Of a stretch of DNA of 6,343 bases, positions 1-6,342 are shown one piece after another. A program made the translations under genes and the position numbers. This stretch comes from Chitinophagaceae bacterium. GTDB lineage: Bacteria > Bacteroidota > Bacteroidia > Chitinophagales > Chitinophagaceae. The stretch lies in the NCBI GenBank assembly GCA_947442905.1, contig CANEWV010000102.1, positions 1 through 6,343 on the forward strand, written 5' to 3'. Each line of letters starts with the position of its first letter. Position 1 is the first letter of the stretch. Under the pieces are notes generated by a model that was not told where the DNA came from, searched no databases, and saw only the letters and a program-made list of their open reading frames with translations.

Positions 1-1
1 A

Positions 2-889
2 ATAGTTGTACTTCCACTCTTATCAATTGTTGTTCTATTATTTGCTTTTAGAGCAAAAGAAGAAAAAATGATAGCTCCAGTTTCTCTGATGGACACCACT
101 AAAAAAGTAATGATTGTTCAAGGCTATAAAATTTCACCAGAAGACACATTGATCGCTTCAAAAGAAAAAAGTAGATCAGTTGTTATTAAAATGGATGGCG
201 CAGGCGCATCAAGTAATGGACAAAAGCCGTTATTTATTTTAGATGGAGAAGTTATTTCCGAGTCAGTAATGAGTGTGATAGATCCAACCAAAATTGAATC
301 TATCAATATTTTAAAAGATCAAGCTGCCGTAGCTGTTTTTGGCGAAAAGGGTAAAGCAGGTGTGGTGCAAATCACAACTAAAAAAGGTGCAGCTGGTGAA
401 AAATTAGCGGATGGTAGAATTGTAATTAAAGGTCGCGCACTAGAAGAGCCAAGAAAATTAGAAGAAAAGCGTATCATTATTTCAGCCGATACAATTGTAT
501 CCAATGGAGGAAACGTTTTCTTAAAGTCTGATAATGTGGCTACAGATGCCGTTGAATTAAAAGGTAAAACTATTTTATTGAAGTCTAATAATTTGAAAGA
601 TGTTGAATTTATGTCCAAGAACTTTGATGGCGCCGGTATTGTAATTGAGGATGCAAAAGGTAATGGTAAAAAAAGCGGCATCACTTTTTCTGGAAGCCCA
701 TCTGGTTCAACACCTGGTTTGATTTTAGTTGATGGCGAGAAAAAAACAAAAAAGGAATTGGATGCAATTTCTCCAGACCAAATCAAATCGGTTCAAGTAT
801 TAAAAGGCGAATCAGTGATTAAAGAATACGGTCCTGAAGCAAAAGATGGTGTTATCAAAATTACCACCAAGAAAAAAGTAAATCTATAA
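2..889 (+). CDS. M56/BlaR1-like membrane protein, C-terminal part with two TonB-plug-like modules (5' truncated)
   Basis: The reading frame is open back to the window edge, so the gene starts upstream; 295 residues are visible. The ATG at 68 is internal, because codons before it encode a hydrophobic helix (fragment residues 1-16, VLPLLSIVVLLFAF core) followed by RAKEEK. This resembles the last membrane helix of Bacteroidota BlaR1/M56 metallopeptidases. Behind it lies a presumably periplasmic tail. A first SusC-type plug-like module (about 224-388) has FILDGE, IESINILKD, FGEKGKAGVV and ITTKKG. A middle stretch (about 410-700) is rich in short beta-forming segments with recurring K/N/G turns. 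A second plug-like module (about 716-877) has LILVDGE, IKSVQVLKG and GVIKITTKKK. By family knowledge such proteins sense envelope signals and may act with a BlaI-type repressor. Neither the peptidase motif (HExxH) nor blaI is in view, so the M56 assignment is inference. It could be another membrane protein carrying plug repeats. Confidence 0.72.
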   Translation: MVVLPLLSIVVLLFAFRAKEEKMIAPVSLMDTTKKVMIVQGYKISPEDTLIASKEKSRSVVIKMDGAGASSNGQKPLFILDGEVISESVMSVIDPTKIESINILKDQAAVAVFGEKGKAGVVQITTKKGAAGEKLADGRIVIKGRALEEPRKLEEKRIIISADTIVSNGGNVFLKSDNVATDAVELKGKTILLKSNNLKDVEFMSKNFDGAGIVIEDAKGNGKKSGITFSGSPSGSTPGLILVDGEKKTKKELDAISPDQIKSVQVLKGESVIKEYGPEAKDGVIKITTKKKVNL

Positions 890-1180
890 AAACCACTTAA
901 CGGCTAAGGACGCTAATGCATACAAACAAGTTGCAATAAATACGCCCTTAGCCGTTTTGTCTTTTTGCGCATTGATATAAAGCGTAAATACAACGGCATT
1001 ACAAATGAGGCAAAGGCTTACAATAGCCGTTAGTAAAGACTTTTGCAGTATCAGTACTTCAAAAAATTCGGCCAAGGTAAAACGGCTGAATTTAAAAAAG
1101 TAATAACCGAAAAGTCCTGCAATAGGTGTTAAGCAACCTAATATAACACCAAGTTTTATGTCGTCTCTTTTGAATATCAT
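884..1180 (-). CDS. Small three-helix inner-membrane protein of unknown function, coupled to surE
   Basis: This is a 98-residue hydrophobic protein starting MIFKRDDIKLG. Three likely membrane helices are visible, at about residues 9-30 (LGVILGCLTPIAGLFGYYFF), 46-68 (LLTAIVSLCLICNAVVFTLY) and 78-96 (GVFIATCLYALASLAVKW). Short basic or charged linkers such as NAQKDKTAK separate them. I recognise no catalytic motif and assign no function. The chosen ATG (1180-1178) shares the sequence ATGA with the surE stop, a classic translational-coupling overlap. An alternative ATG at 1189 would add three residues (MEI) and overlap surE by 13 bp. The TAG stop at 884-886 lies next to the stop of the convergent M56-like gene, with 6 bp shared. 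It is probably co-transcribed with surE. The hydrophobic pattern and the coupling make it a credible gene rather than a shadow frame. Confidence 0.8.
   Translation of the reverse strand: MIFKRDDIKLGVILGCLTPIAGLFGYYFFKFSRFTLAEFFEVLILQKSLLTAIVSLCLICNAVVFTLYINAQKDKTAKGVFIATCLYALASLAVKWFL
899..956 (+). terminator. 11-bp inverted repeat with T-rich tail, candidate terminator at a convergent junction
   Basis: AACGGCTAAGG (899-909) is perfectly repeated in inverse at 946-956, with a 36-nt loop. On the plus strand it is followed by TTTTGTCTTTTT (955-966), which suits termination of the M56-like gene ten bases after its stop. The element lies inside the 3' coding region of the opposite membrane-protein gene. 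On the minus strand a run of five T follows about eight bases after the stem. The loop is long for an intrinsic terminator, so the role is inferred. Confidence 0.45.
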
Positions 1181-1968
1181 AATTTCCATTTTGTTTCTAG
1201 GGTCTTTTTAAGACCATAGTGTGTAAGATCAAATTGCACCGGCACCACGCTCACATAGTTGTGTTTAAGTGCCCATGAATCGGTGTCTTTGCCTGATTCT
1301 AAATTTTTGAATTCGCCAGTTAGCCAGTAATATTTTTTACCGTGCGGATCTTTACGTTGGTCAAATTTTTCTTCGTACTTGGCGTACGCTTGTCTGCAAA
1401 TTTTAATCCCTTTAATTAATTTTTCATCTACTGCTGGGATATTTACATTGAGGCATAAATGTTTGTCAAGTGTTTTACCAGCAAGCATTTTTTCTACAAT
1501 GATGCGTACATATTTTTGTGCGCCTGAAAAATCTGCGTCGATGCTGTAATCGAGTAATGAAAATCCAATGCTAGGAATACTTTCGATAGAAGCTTCGAGT
1601 GCCGCCGACATGGTGCCAGAATAAATCACATTAATAGAGTGGTTGGCCCCATGGTTAATGCCACTTAAGCAAATGGTAGGTTTTTTATGTAAAACAACGT
1701 CTACCGCAAGTTTTACGCAATCTACGGGGGTACCGCTGCAACTATAGGTTTCCACCCCTTCAAATACATTTACTTTTTGTAGGCGCAAAGGGTGTCCAAT
1801 GGTAATGGCGTGTCCCATGCCACTTTGGGGCTTATCTGGTGCCACTACTACAATGCGTCCTAGGCCTTTTACGGCTTCTACCAGGGCTTTAATGCCCGGA
1901 GCGCTTACACTATCATCGTTGGTTATTAAAATGGTAGGGATTTCCTTTGTTTTTGCTGATTTTGCCAT
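1177..1968 (-). CDS. surE: 5'/3'-nucleotidase SurE
   Basis: SurE is a metal-dependent phosphatase that dephosphorylates nucleoside 5'- and 3'-monophosphates in the cytoplasm, with roles in stress survival and nucleotide salvage. The 263-residue product has the expected family length and all the signature blocks. From the ATG at 1968 these are ILITNDD (residues 13-19, with metal-binding D18 and D19), APDKPQSGMGHAIT (metal-ligand S49), YSCSGTPVDCVK (about 75-86), LSGINHGAN (N105, the metal-binding asparagine) and IYSGTMSAALEA (about 115-126). The residue after NDD is Ser20, where the family usually has Gly. A TTG five codons upstream (1983) is in frame but overlaps the likely promoter, so I prefer the ATG. 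TATCTTGC, just before the ATG on the minus strand (1980-1973), resembles the phylum's -7 box, but no convincing -33 box is seen. The downstream membrane protein is joined by an ATGA overlap. Confidence 0.95.
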   Translation of the reverse strand: MAKSAKTKEIPTILITNDDSVSAPGIKALVEAVKGLGRIVVVAPDKPQSGMGHAITIGHPLRLQKVNVFEGVETYSCSGTPVDCVKLAVDVVLHKKPTICLSGINHGANHSINVIYSGTMSAALEASIESIPSIGFSLLDYSIDADFSGAQKYVRIIVEKMLAGKTLDKHLCLNVNIPAVDEKLIKGIKICRQAYAKYEEKFDQRKDPHGKKYYWLTGEFKNLESGKDTDSWALKHNYVSVVPVQFDLTHYGLKKTLETKWKL

Positions 1969-1990
1969 GGGTGCAAGATACAAATAGAAA

Positions 1991-2032
1991 AATACTAAAA
2001 ATAAATTTGGTAATACTAAAAATATTAGTATT
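1991..2032. promoter_or_regulatory. Operator-like direct repeat and palindrome in the surE/regulator divergent region
   Basis: AATACTAAAAATA occurs at 1991-2003 and again at 2012-2024, a 13-bp direct repeat with a 21-bp period (two helical turns). The second copy opens a palindrome, AATACTAA (2012-2019), 5-bp spacer, TTAGTATT (2025-2032). This gives three AATACTAA half-sites in all. The palindrome lies between the -33 and -7 boxes of the S24 regulator's promoter and overlaps the -7 box. That is the layout expected of an autorepression operator bound by a dimeric XRE-type protein. Binding by this regulator is inference. Confidence 0.6.
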
Positions 2033-2035
2033 TTG
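2006..2035 (+). promoter_or_regulatory. Bacteroidota-type promoter for the XRE/S24 regulator
   Basis: TTTG (2006-2009) is followed after 19 nt by TATTTTG (2029-2035), then C. This is one base short of the phylum's -7 consensus TAnnTTTG, with the expected spacing to the -33 TTTG box. Transcription would start near 2041-2044, giving a leader of about ten bases before the ATG at 2054. The palindromic operator candidate overlaps the -7 box. Confidence 0.5.
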
Positions 2036-2053
2036 CAGCTAAATCAATTAGTT

Positions 2054-2812
2054 ATGTCAAACGCCGGAAAAAATTTACGTCACTTGCGCAAGCAGCGTGG
2101 TTGGACCCAGGAAGAATTTGCAAATAAGCTAAACATTAAAAGAAGCCTTGTTGGCGCCTACGAAGAAGAGCGTGCAGAGCCTCGTTTAGAGGTGATGGAA
2201 GCCATTTGTTCTTTGTTCAAGCTCAGTTTAGAGGACTTCTTATTTCAAGACCTTACAGGTAGTACGCCAAAGGGCGTTTCTTACCTCGAAAGTCGCAGGC
2301 AATTAAAAATGATTGCTGAGTCTGCTCAAATTAGTTTTGTGCCGGTAAAAGCTGCCGCGGGTTATTTAGCAGGTTACGCCGATCCTGAATTTGTAGACGA
2401 GCTTAATACCTTTACCCTTCCTATGTTAGCGCCGGGTCAGTACCGTGCTTTTGAGATTGTAGGGGATAGTATGTTGCCAACCCCAAGTGGTAGTGTTATT
2501 GTAGGGGAAAAAGTAGAAAATTTTGATGAGGTTAAAAATAGCAACACCTACGTAGTACTTTCAAAAAGCGAAGGCGTGGTGTACAAGCGTATTGTGCGCG
2601 ACAACGAAAAAAAGAACAACCTCACGCTTATTAGTGATAATCCACAATATGAGCCATACCATGTAAATGCAGAGGATGTATTAGAAGTATGGAAGGCGGT
2701 ATATATTTTGCAAAAAGCCAGTGCCGTGCCTAGGTGGGATGTAAACCAGCTTGCAGGTATGGTTAATAATTTGCAAGAGCAGGTAAGTACGCTAAAAAGC
2801 AAACTCAATTAA
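2054..2812 (+). CDS. XRE-family / S24 (LexA/CI-like) transcriptional regulator
   Basis: A 252-residue cytoplasmic DNA-binding regulator. Residues 5-63 form an XRE helix-turn-helix (NLRHLRKQRGWTQEEFANKL, then LVGAYEEERAEPRLE). A peptidase S24 fold follows at about 93-215: AAAGY (Ala102-Gly103, the position of the LexA cleavage bond), FEIVGDSMLP (nucleophile Ser139) and GVVYKRI (general base Lys178). The Ser-Lys spacing of 39 is close to LexA's 37. The last 25 residues (QLAGMVNNLQEQVSTLKSKL) look like a short coiled coil, an addition absent from LexA. The ATG at 2054 is chosen over an in-frame TTG at 2033, which falls inside the promoter. The gene diverges from surE across 85 bp holding an operator-like palindrome, so autoregulation is likely. 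Similar S24 regulators are common in Bacteroidota. Whether this one cleaves itself on DNA damage cannot be told from sequence. Confidence 0.9.
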   Translation: MSNAGKNLRHLRKQRGWTQEEFANKLNIKRSLVGAYEEERAEPRLEVMEAICSLFKLSLEDFLFQDLTGSTPKGVSYLESRRQLKMIAESAQISFVPVKAAAGYLAGYADPEFVDELNTFTLPMLAPGQYRAFEIVGDSMLPTPSGSVIVGEKVENFDEVKNSNTYVVLSKSEGVVYKRIVRDNEKKNNLTLISDNPQYEPYHVNAEDVLEVWKAVYILQKASAVPRWDVNQLAGMVNNLQEQVSTLKSKLN

Positions 2813-2857
2813 ACTAGGTCCTTTAGTTTCTTTATTTTAACCATTGGTACTTTTTTT

Positions 2858-2895
2858 AATGGGGCAAAGGTAGATTCGTCTATTTTTGCCCCATT
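2858..2895. repeat. 11-bp inverted repeat between the S24 regulator and the DUF5916 gene
   Basis: AATGGGGCAAA (2858-2868) is perfectly inverted as TTTGCCCCATT (2885-2895) around a 16-nt loop, with further G-U pairs possible at the loop edge. TTTATATATA follows. It may be the regulator gene's terminator, 45 bp after its stop. Its right arm also overlaps the -7 box of the DUF5916 promoter, so an operator or attenuator role is possible. The sequence cannot separate these. Confidence 0.5.
2881..2888 (+). promoter_or_regulatory. Consensus -7 box (TAnnTTTG) for the DUF5916 gene
   Basis: TATTTTTG matches the Bacteroidota -7 consensus exactly and lies 15 bp before the ATG at 2904, implying a very short leader. 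No clear TTTG -33 box is present 19-21 bp upstream; that stretch is TTTAATGGG. The overlap with the inverted repeat is described in that entry. Confidence 0.45.
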
Positions 2896-2903
2896 TTATA
2901 TAT

Positions 2904-5372
2904 ATGCGCAAAATAATTATAGTTCTTCTTTTGATGGTAGCAGTGACGTCTGGCTTTGCGCAACCTAAAAAAATTGGAGCCCTTAAAATCAACACAGCTA
3001 TTAAAATTGATGGAGCACTTGATGAGCTAATTTGGGCCCAATCCGATTCTGCTATTAATTTTATTCAAATTAGTCCTCAATTGGGTGCTGCTGCATCCAA
3101 TAATAGTAGGGTTTCTATTTTGTATGACGATCAGGCTATTTATGTGGGTGCCTTTTTGTACAACAAGCCTCAAAATATTAGAAAGCAATTAACAGCTAGG
3201 GATGGAGAGCAGCGTAAAGACGTTGATTATTTTGCTGTTTTTTTTGATACCTACAATGATGATCAAAATGCGGTTCAGTTTTTAGTAACTACCCGCAATG
3301 TTCAATCCGATGCAAGACTGCTTCCTAATTTAAGTAGCCAGTTTGGTCCACCTTCCGATTACTCATGGGATGCGGTATGGGAAAGTAAAGTGCAGATGCA
3401 TCAAAACGGATGGTCGATAGAAATGAAAATACCTTATGCAGCGCTTCGTTTTTCTAAAAAAGAAATACAAGACTGGGGTGTAAATTTTGAACGCTATGAT
3501 AGGGGAAGTAACGAAAATGCTTATTGGAATAAAATTGATCCCAATCAAAATGGTTATGTCAATCAGTTTGGTGATATGACGGGACTTCAAAATATAGAAC
3601 CACCGTTAAGGCTGTCATTGCTCCCTTATGTGTCTGCGGGATCAAGAACGCTGCCTTATGCAAATGGAACAACTAGTAATACTTTTTTGCGTAGTGGAGG
3701 GATGGATGTTAAATATGGCGTTAACGAAAGTTTTACATTAGACGCTACGTTAATTCCGGATTTTGGTCAGGTGGTATCAGACAATGTGGTACTTAATTTA
3801 ACGCCCTACGAAGTGCAGTTTCAAGAGAATCGTCCTTTTTTTACAGAAGGGATTGAACTTTTTAATAAAGCCAATCTTTTATATTCTAGAAGAATAGGTG
3901 CGACTCCCGATGGTTATGCTGCCATTAATCGTAAAGTGGCTAACAATAGTAATTTATCTATTGTCTCAAACCCGGGTATCTCACAATTATACAATGCCAC
4001 AAAGTTTTCAGGAAGAAATAAAAAGAAATTAGGGATTGGTGTTTTTAATGCACTTGTGGCGCCAACAACAGCAACTATATTAGACAAAACAACGGGTGTT
4101 AAAACAAATTACGAAACCAGTCCTTTAACCAATTATAATATATTAGTGTTGGATCAGGCCCTTTTGGGTAGGTCGTCAATTACATTAACCAATAGCAATG
4201 TTTGGCGCAGTGGGGGATCTCGTAACGCCAATGTTACAGGCCTTGATGCGAGTTTGTTTGATAAAACCAATACCCATCAACTTATTTGGAATGGAAGGGT
4301 AAGCGCCATTTCAGGCATAGAAAGTTATACTGGCTTTAAAAGTCTATTAGCATATGCTAAAGTGAGTGGCAAAATTCAGTACTTATTACATACTAATATT
4401 GAGTCGGATAAATACGACCCTAACGACATGGGTTTTTTGCTAGCACCAAATGAGTTTTCTGGTATTGCACGAATTAGTTACAATCAGTTTAAGCCGACTA
4501 AAAATTTTTTACAATCTAGTTATACCTTAACACTAAAGCCTGCTTTTTTGTATAAGCCCAATGTGTTCACCAATTTTGAAATTCAAACAAGGGCTTTTTG
4601 GTTTTTTAAAAATTTCTGGGATGCATCTGTAACATTAAACGTGCAACCTCAATGGACGCATGATTATTTTGAAATGCGCACGGCTGGTGTGATGATTAAA
4701 AGAACGGGTTACTGGTATGCAGCTTTAGCTGGAAGTTCGGATAGTAGAAAACAGTTTTTTTTTAGGTACAACGCAGGTTTTGCGGAGTCTCCCATTTACG
4801 ATGATGCTTATATAAGTTTAAGTATTGCACCGCGTTATAGGTTTAATGATCATTTTAGTTTAGACCTTGATGTAAAACGTGATGAGGATAATGGGCAGTA
4901 TGGTTATGCCTTTAGAAATGCTGCAGGAGTGCCTATTGCGGGCCGCCGAAAAGTAACCACGGTAAATAGTATCGTAAACGCTATTTATAATTTTAATGCC
5001 CGCATGAATTTATCTGCGCGTGCAAGACATTACTGGAGCAAGGTAGAATATGAAACCTTCTTTAATGTTACACCTAGTGGTGGTATCACCGAAATCCCTT
5101 TTGTGTCTGGTAAAAACCAGAACTTTAATGTCTTTAACATTGATATGTTTTACACTTGGGATTTTGCTTACGGAAGTAGGTTTATTGTAGGATGGAAAAA
5201 CTGGTTAGGGTCAGATTTTAATTTGCCTTACGAGTCGCATAAAAATTATACGACCAATGCAAGAGCAGTGTTTCAGCAGCCTCATGGCAATGAAATTACG
5301 TGTAAGCTTATTTACTTTTTGGATTACATGAAACTCAAAGCTAGAAATCCATTAAAGCCTAATAGGAGCTAG
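2904..5372 (+). CDS. DUF5916 outer-membrane protein with CBM9-like N-terminal domain
   Basis: An 822-residue exported protein. Residues 1-19 are a signal peptide (MRKIIIVLLLMVAVTSGFA, cleavage expected before Q20). About 34-230 form a carbohydrate-binding-family-9-like beta sandwich: IDGALDELIW, VSILYDDQAIYVGAF, WDAVWESKV, GWSIEMKIPY and WGVNFERYDR. About 236-808 are the DUF5916 region, with its hallmark around 286-316 (PDFGQV, VLNLTPYEVQF, ENRPFFTEG). Many alternating aromatic/polar strands follow, compatible with an outer-membrane beta barrel. The family is widespread in Bacteroidota and its biochemical role is unknown; glycan binding is only suggested by the CBM9-like fold. The ATG at 2904 is preferred to a TTG at 2886, which sits in the promoter and would put MPHFIY before the signal peptide. 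The C-terminus continues about 14 residues past the last barrel-like strand (KLIYFLDY) with a basic tail, and the stop overlaps the convergent gene by 14 bp. Confidence 0.9.
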   Translation: MRKIIIVLLLMVAVTSGFAQPKKIGALKINTAIKIDGALDELIWAQSDSAINFIQISPQLGAAASNNSRVSILYDDQAIYVGAFLYNKPQNIRKQLTARDGEQRKDVDYFAVFFDTYNDDQNAVQFLVTTRNVQSDARLLPNLSSQFGPPSDYSWDAVWESKVQMHQNGWSIEMKIPYAALRFSKKEIQDWGVNFERYDRGSNENAYWNKIDPNQNGYVNQFGDMTGLQNIEPPLRLSLLPYVSAGSRTLPYANGTTSNTFLRSGGMDVKYGVNESFTLDATLIPDFGQVVSDNVVLNLTPYEVQFQENRPFFTEGIELFNKANLLYSRRIGATPDGYAAINRKVANNSNLSIVSNPGISQLYNATKFSGRNKKKLGIGVFNALVAPTTATILDKTTGVKTNYETSPLTNYNILVLDQALLGRSSITLTNSNVWRSGGSRNANVTGLDASLFDKTNTHQLIWNGRVSAISGIESYTGFKSLLAYAKVSGKIQYLLHTNIESDKYDPNDMGFLLAPNEFSGIARISYNQFKPTKNFLQSSYTLTLKPAFLYKPNVFTNFEIQTRAFWFFKNFWDASVTLNVQPQWTHDYFEMRTAGVMIKRTGYWYAALAGSSDSRKQFFFRYNAGFAESPIYDDAYISLSIAPRYRFNDHFSLDLDVKRDEDNGQYGYAFRNAAGVPIAGRRKVTTVNSIVNAIYNFNARMNLSARARHYWSKVEYETFFNVTPSGGITEIPFVSGKNQNFNVFNIDMFYTWDFAYGSRFIVGWKNWLGSDFNLPYESHKNYTTNARAVFQQPHGNEITCKLIYFLDYMKLKARNPLKPNRS

Positions 5373-5390
5373 CTTTAGCTGATTTGAGTT
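5332..5390. terminator. Interrupted inverted repeat at the second convergent junction, candidate bidirectional terminator
   Basis: AACTCAAA (5332-5339) pairs with TTTGAGTT (5383-5390), and the adjoining GCTAG (5340-5344) pairs with CTAGC (5369-5373). This gives 13 bp in total, with a 9-nt bulge on one side and a 24-nt loop. The structure spans both overlapping stop codons. T-runs after it are weak (TTTTGTTT at 5396-5403 on the plus strand). An ordinary structure-free overlap is the alternative. Confidence 0.3.
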
Positions 5391-6342
5391 GGCCGTTTTG
5401 TTTCCTAAAAAAATATAGATTTTTATTTTCTTGGTAGTCTATCTGGCTTTTAATGCTGCTATTATAAACGGGCATTAATTTAAAGCTATTAAAAACGGGC
5501 ATTGGGGTTGATAATAATGCATTTGTAAAATAAAGCAGGGTTTCGTAGCCCTTAAAAAACTGATCACTTGGGCGACCTAAGTATTTAAGTTTATATGTTG
5601 CAGTTAATTGTTTTAATAGTTTTTCATTGCCATTAAAATAGTATGGGCTTGCATAAATGATTTCAACATTTGGAAGATTGATTGATTTATCGCCATCCCA
5701 GGTTGGCATGCCAATGACGGTAGATTTGTAGGCCGGATTTTCACTCAGTATTTTTACAAGAGCAGTTCCAAAGCTTTCTTTGAGGCTGCCGCATAACAAA
5801 ATATTTTGCTTGGTAGAATCTAGGTAGGGGGCAAGGTCTGAAAAGAAAATACTATCCTGTACTTCAATGTTTAAAAAGGATTTTGCAGTTTTACTATCTA
5901 CGATGATGCTTTGGATATAATCTTCGGTGGGTCCTTTTTTCTTGCAATACAAGATGGTGTTTTTTGCAAAGTTATTTTGCAGGTAGCTACTAATAGCCTC
6001 ACACTGTGTTTTTAGTGTTGGGTTTAAAACAGTAAAAAACGGATTATTGGTAACGCCTGCATCGTTCGGAAAAACAGCTGATACCATGGGTGCTTGGTGT
6101 GCGAGCGCAAAGTCGGCAATAAGTTTAGTATCAGGTTTATTGGTAACGGCACTGATAATGAGTGCTGTTTTTTGTAGACTAGTATCAGCAAGTAGGGCAG
6201 CTAGAGAATTGTTTTTTTGTTTTGTATCGATGATGCGGAAATCAAATGAGGCGTTCGTTTTTTTTAATGAGTCGATGGCCATTAAAACACCGTTGTAAAA
6301 ATCAAGCCCTGGGAGCATGGTTTTAGGCAAATTATTATTGCC
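5359..6342 (-). CDS. Type I periplasmic-binding-fold protein, LysM/PBP1-like (5' truncated)
   Basis: The frame stays open to the window edge (residues GNNN precede the TTG at 6330), so the N-terminus is missing; 327 residues are visible. The sequence follows the branched-chain-amino-acid-receptor-like type I binding fold: LDFYNGVLMAIDSL at the start, a first lobe with FRIIDTKQ and ALIISAVTN, then APMVSAVFP and FFTVLNPTLKTQCEAISSYL. The second lobe has NILLCGS, VIGMPTWDG, IIYASPYYFN and RPSDQFFKGYETLLYFTNAL. In Bacteroidota such domains often sit behind a signal peptide and LysM repeats, in cell-wall-associated proteins without a dedicated ABC transporter. That N-terminal part would lie beyond the window, so ligand and location are inference. 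A stand-alone ABC substrate-binding protein is the alternative. The TAG stop lies within the 3' end of the convergent DUF5916 gene (14-bp overlap). Confidence 0.78.
   Translation of the reverse strand, partial: GNNNLPKTMLPGLDFYNGVLMAIDSLKKTNASFDFRIIDTKQKNNSLAALLADTSLQKTALIISAVTNKPDTKLIADFALAHQAPMVSAVFPNDAGVTNNPFFTVLNPTLKTQCEAISSYLQNNFAKNTILYCKKKGPTEDYIQSIIVDSKTAKSFLNIEVQDSIFFSDLAPYLDSTKQNILLCGSLKESFGTALVKILSENPAYKSTVIGMPTWDGDKSINLPNVEIIYASPYYFNGNEKLLKQLTATYKLKYLGRPSDQFFKGYETLLYFTNALLSTPMPVFNSFKLMPVYNSSIKSQIDYQENKNLYFFRKQNGQLKSAKASSY

Noticed and set aside
319..786. 155-codon minus-strand open frame opposite the M56-like gene
   Set aside because: It is a shadow frame. The plus strand encodes recognisable plug modules, and the minus product shows no family pattern.
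951..960. The 10-mer GCCGTTTTGT near both convergent junctions (951-960 and 5392-5401)
   Set aside because: Both copies are in codons of unrelated minus-strand proteins (KTA and QNG), and ten bases can recur by chance at this AT content.
1969..1983. TTG start at 1983 for surE, and TATCTTGC as a firm surE promoter
   Set aside because: The TTG overlaps the promoter-like bases and the ATG at 1968 fits the family N-terminus. The promoter itself lacks a credible -33 box, so it is mentioned only in the surE entry.
2033..2053. In-frame TTG start upstream of the S24 regulator ATG
   Set aside because: It lies within the -7 box and palindrome, and the residues it would add (MQLNQLV) precede a normal XRE N-terminus starting at the ATG.
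2548..2808. Minus-strand open frame opposite the S24 regulator
   Set aside because: It lies opposite the conserved S24 catalytic region and coiled coil; composition is serine/phenylalanine-rich as expected from antisense codons.
2886..2903. In-frame TTG start for the DUF5916 protein
   Set aside because: It overlaps the -7 box and would place MPHFIY before an otherwise standard signal peptide.
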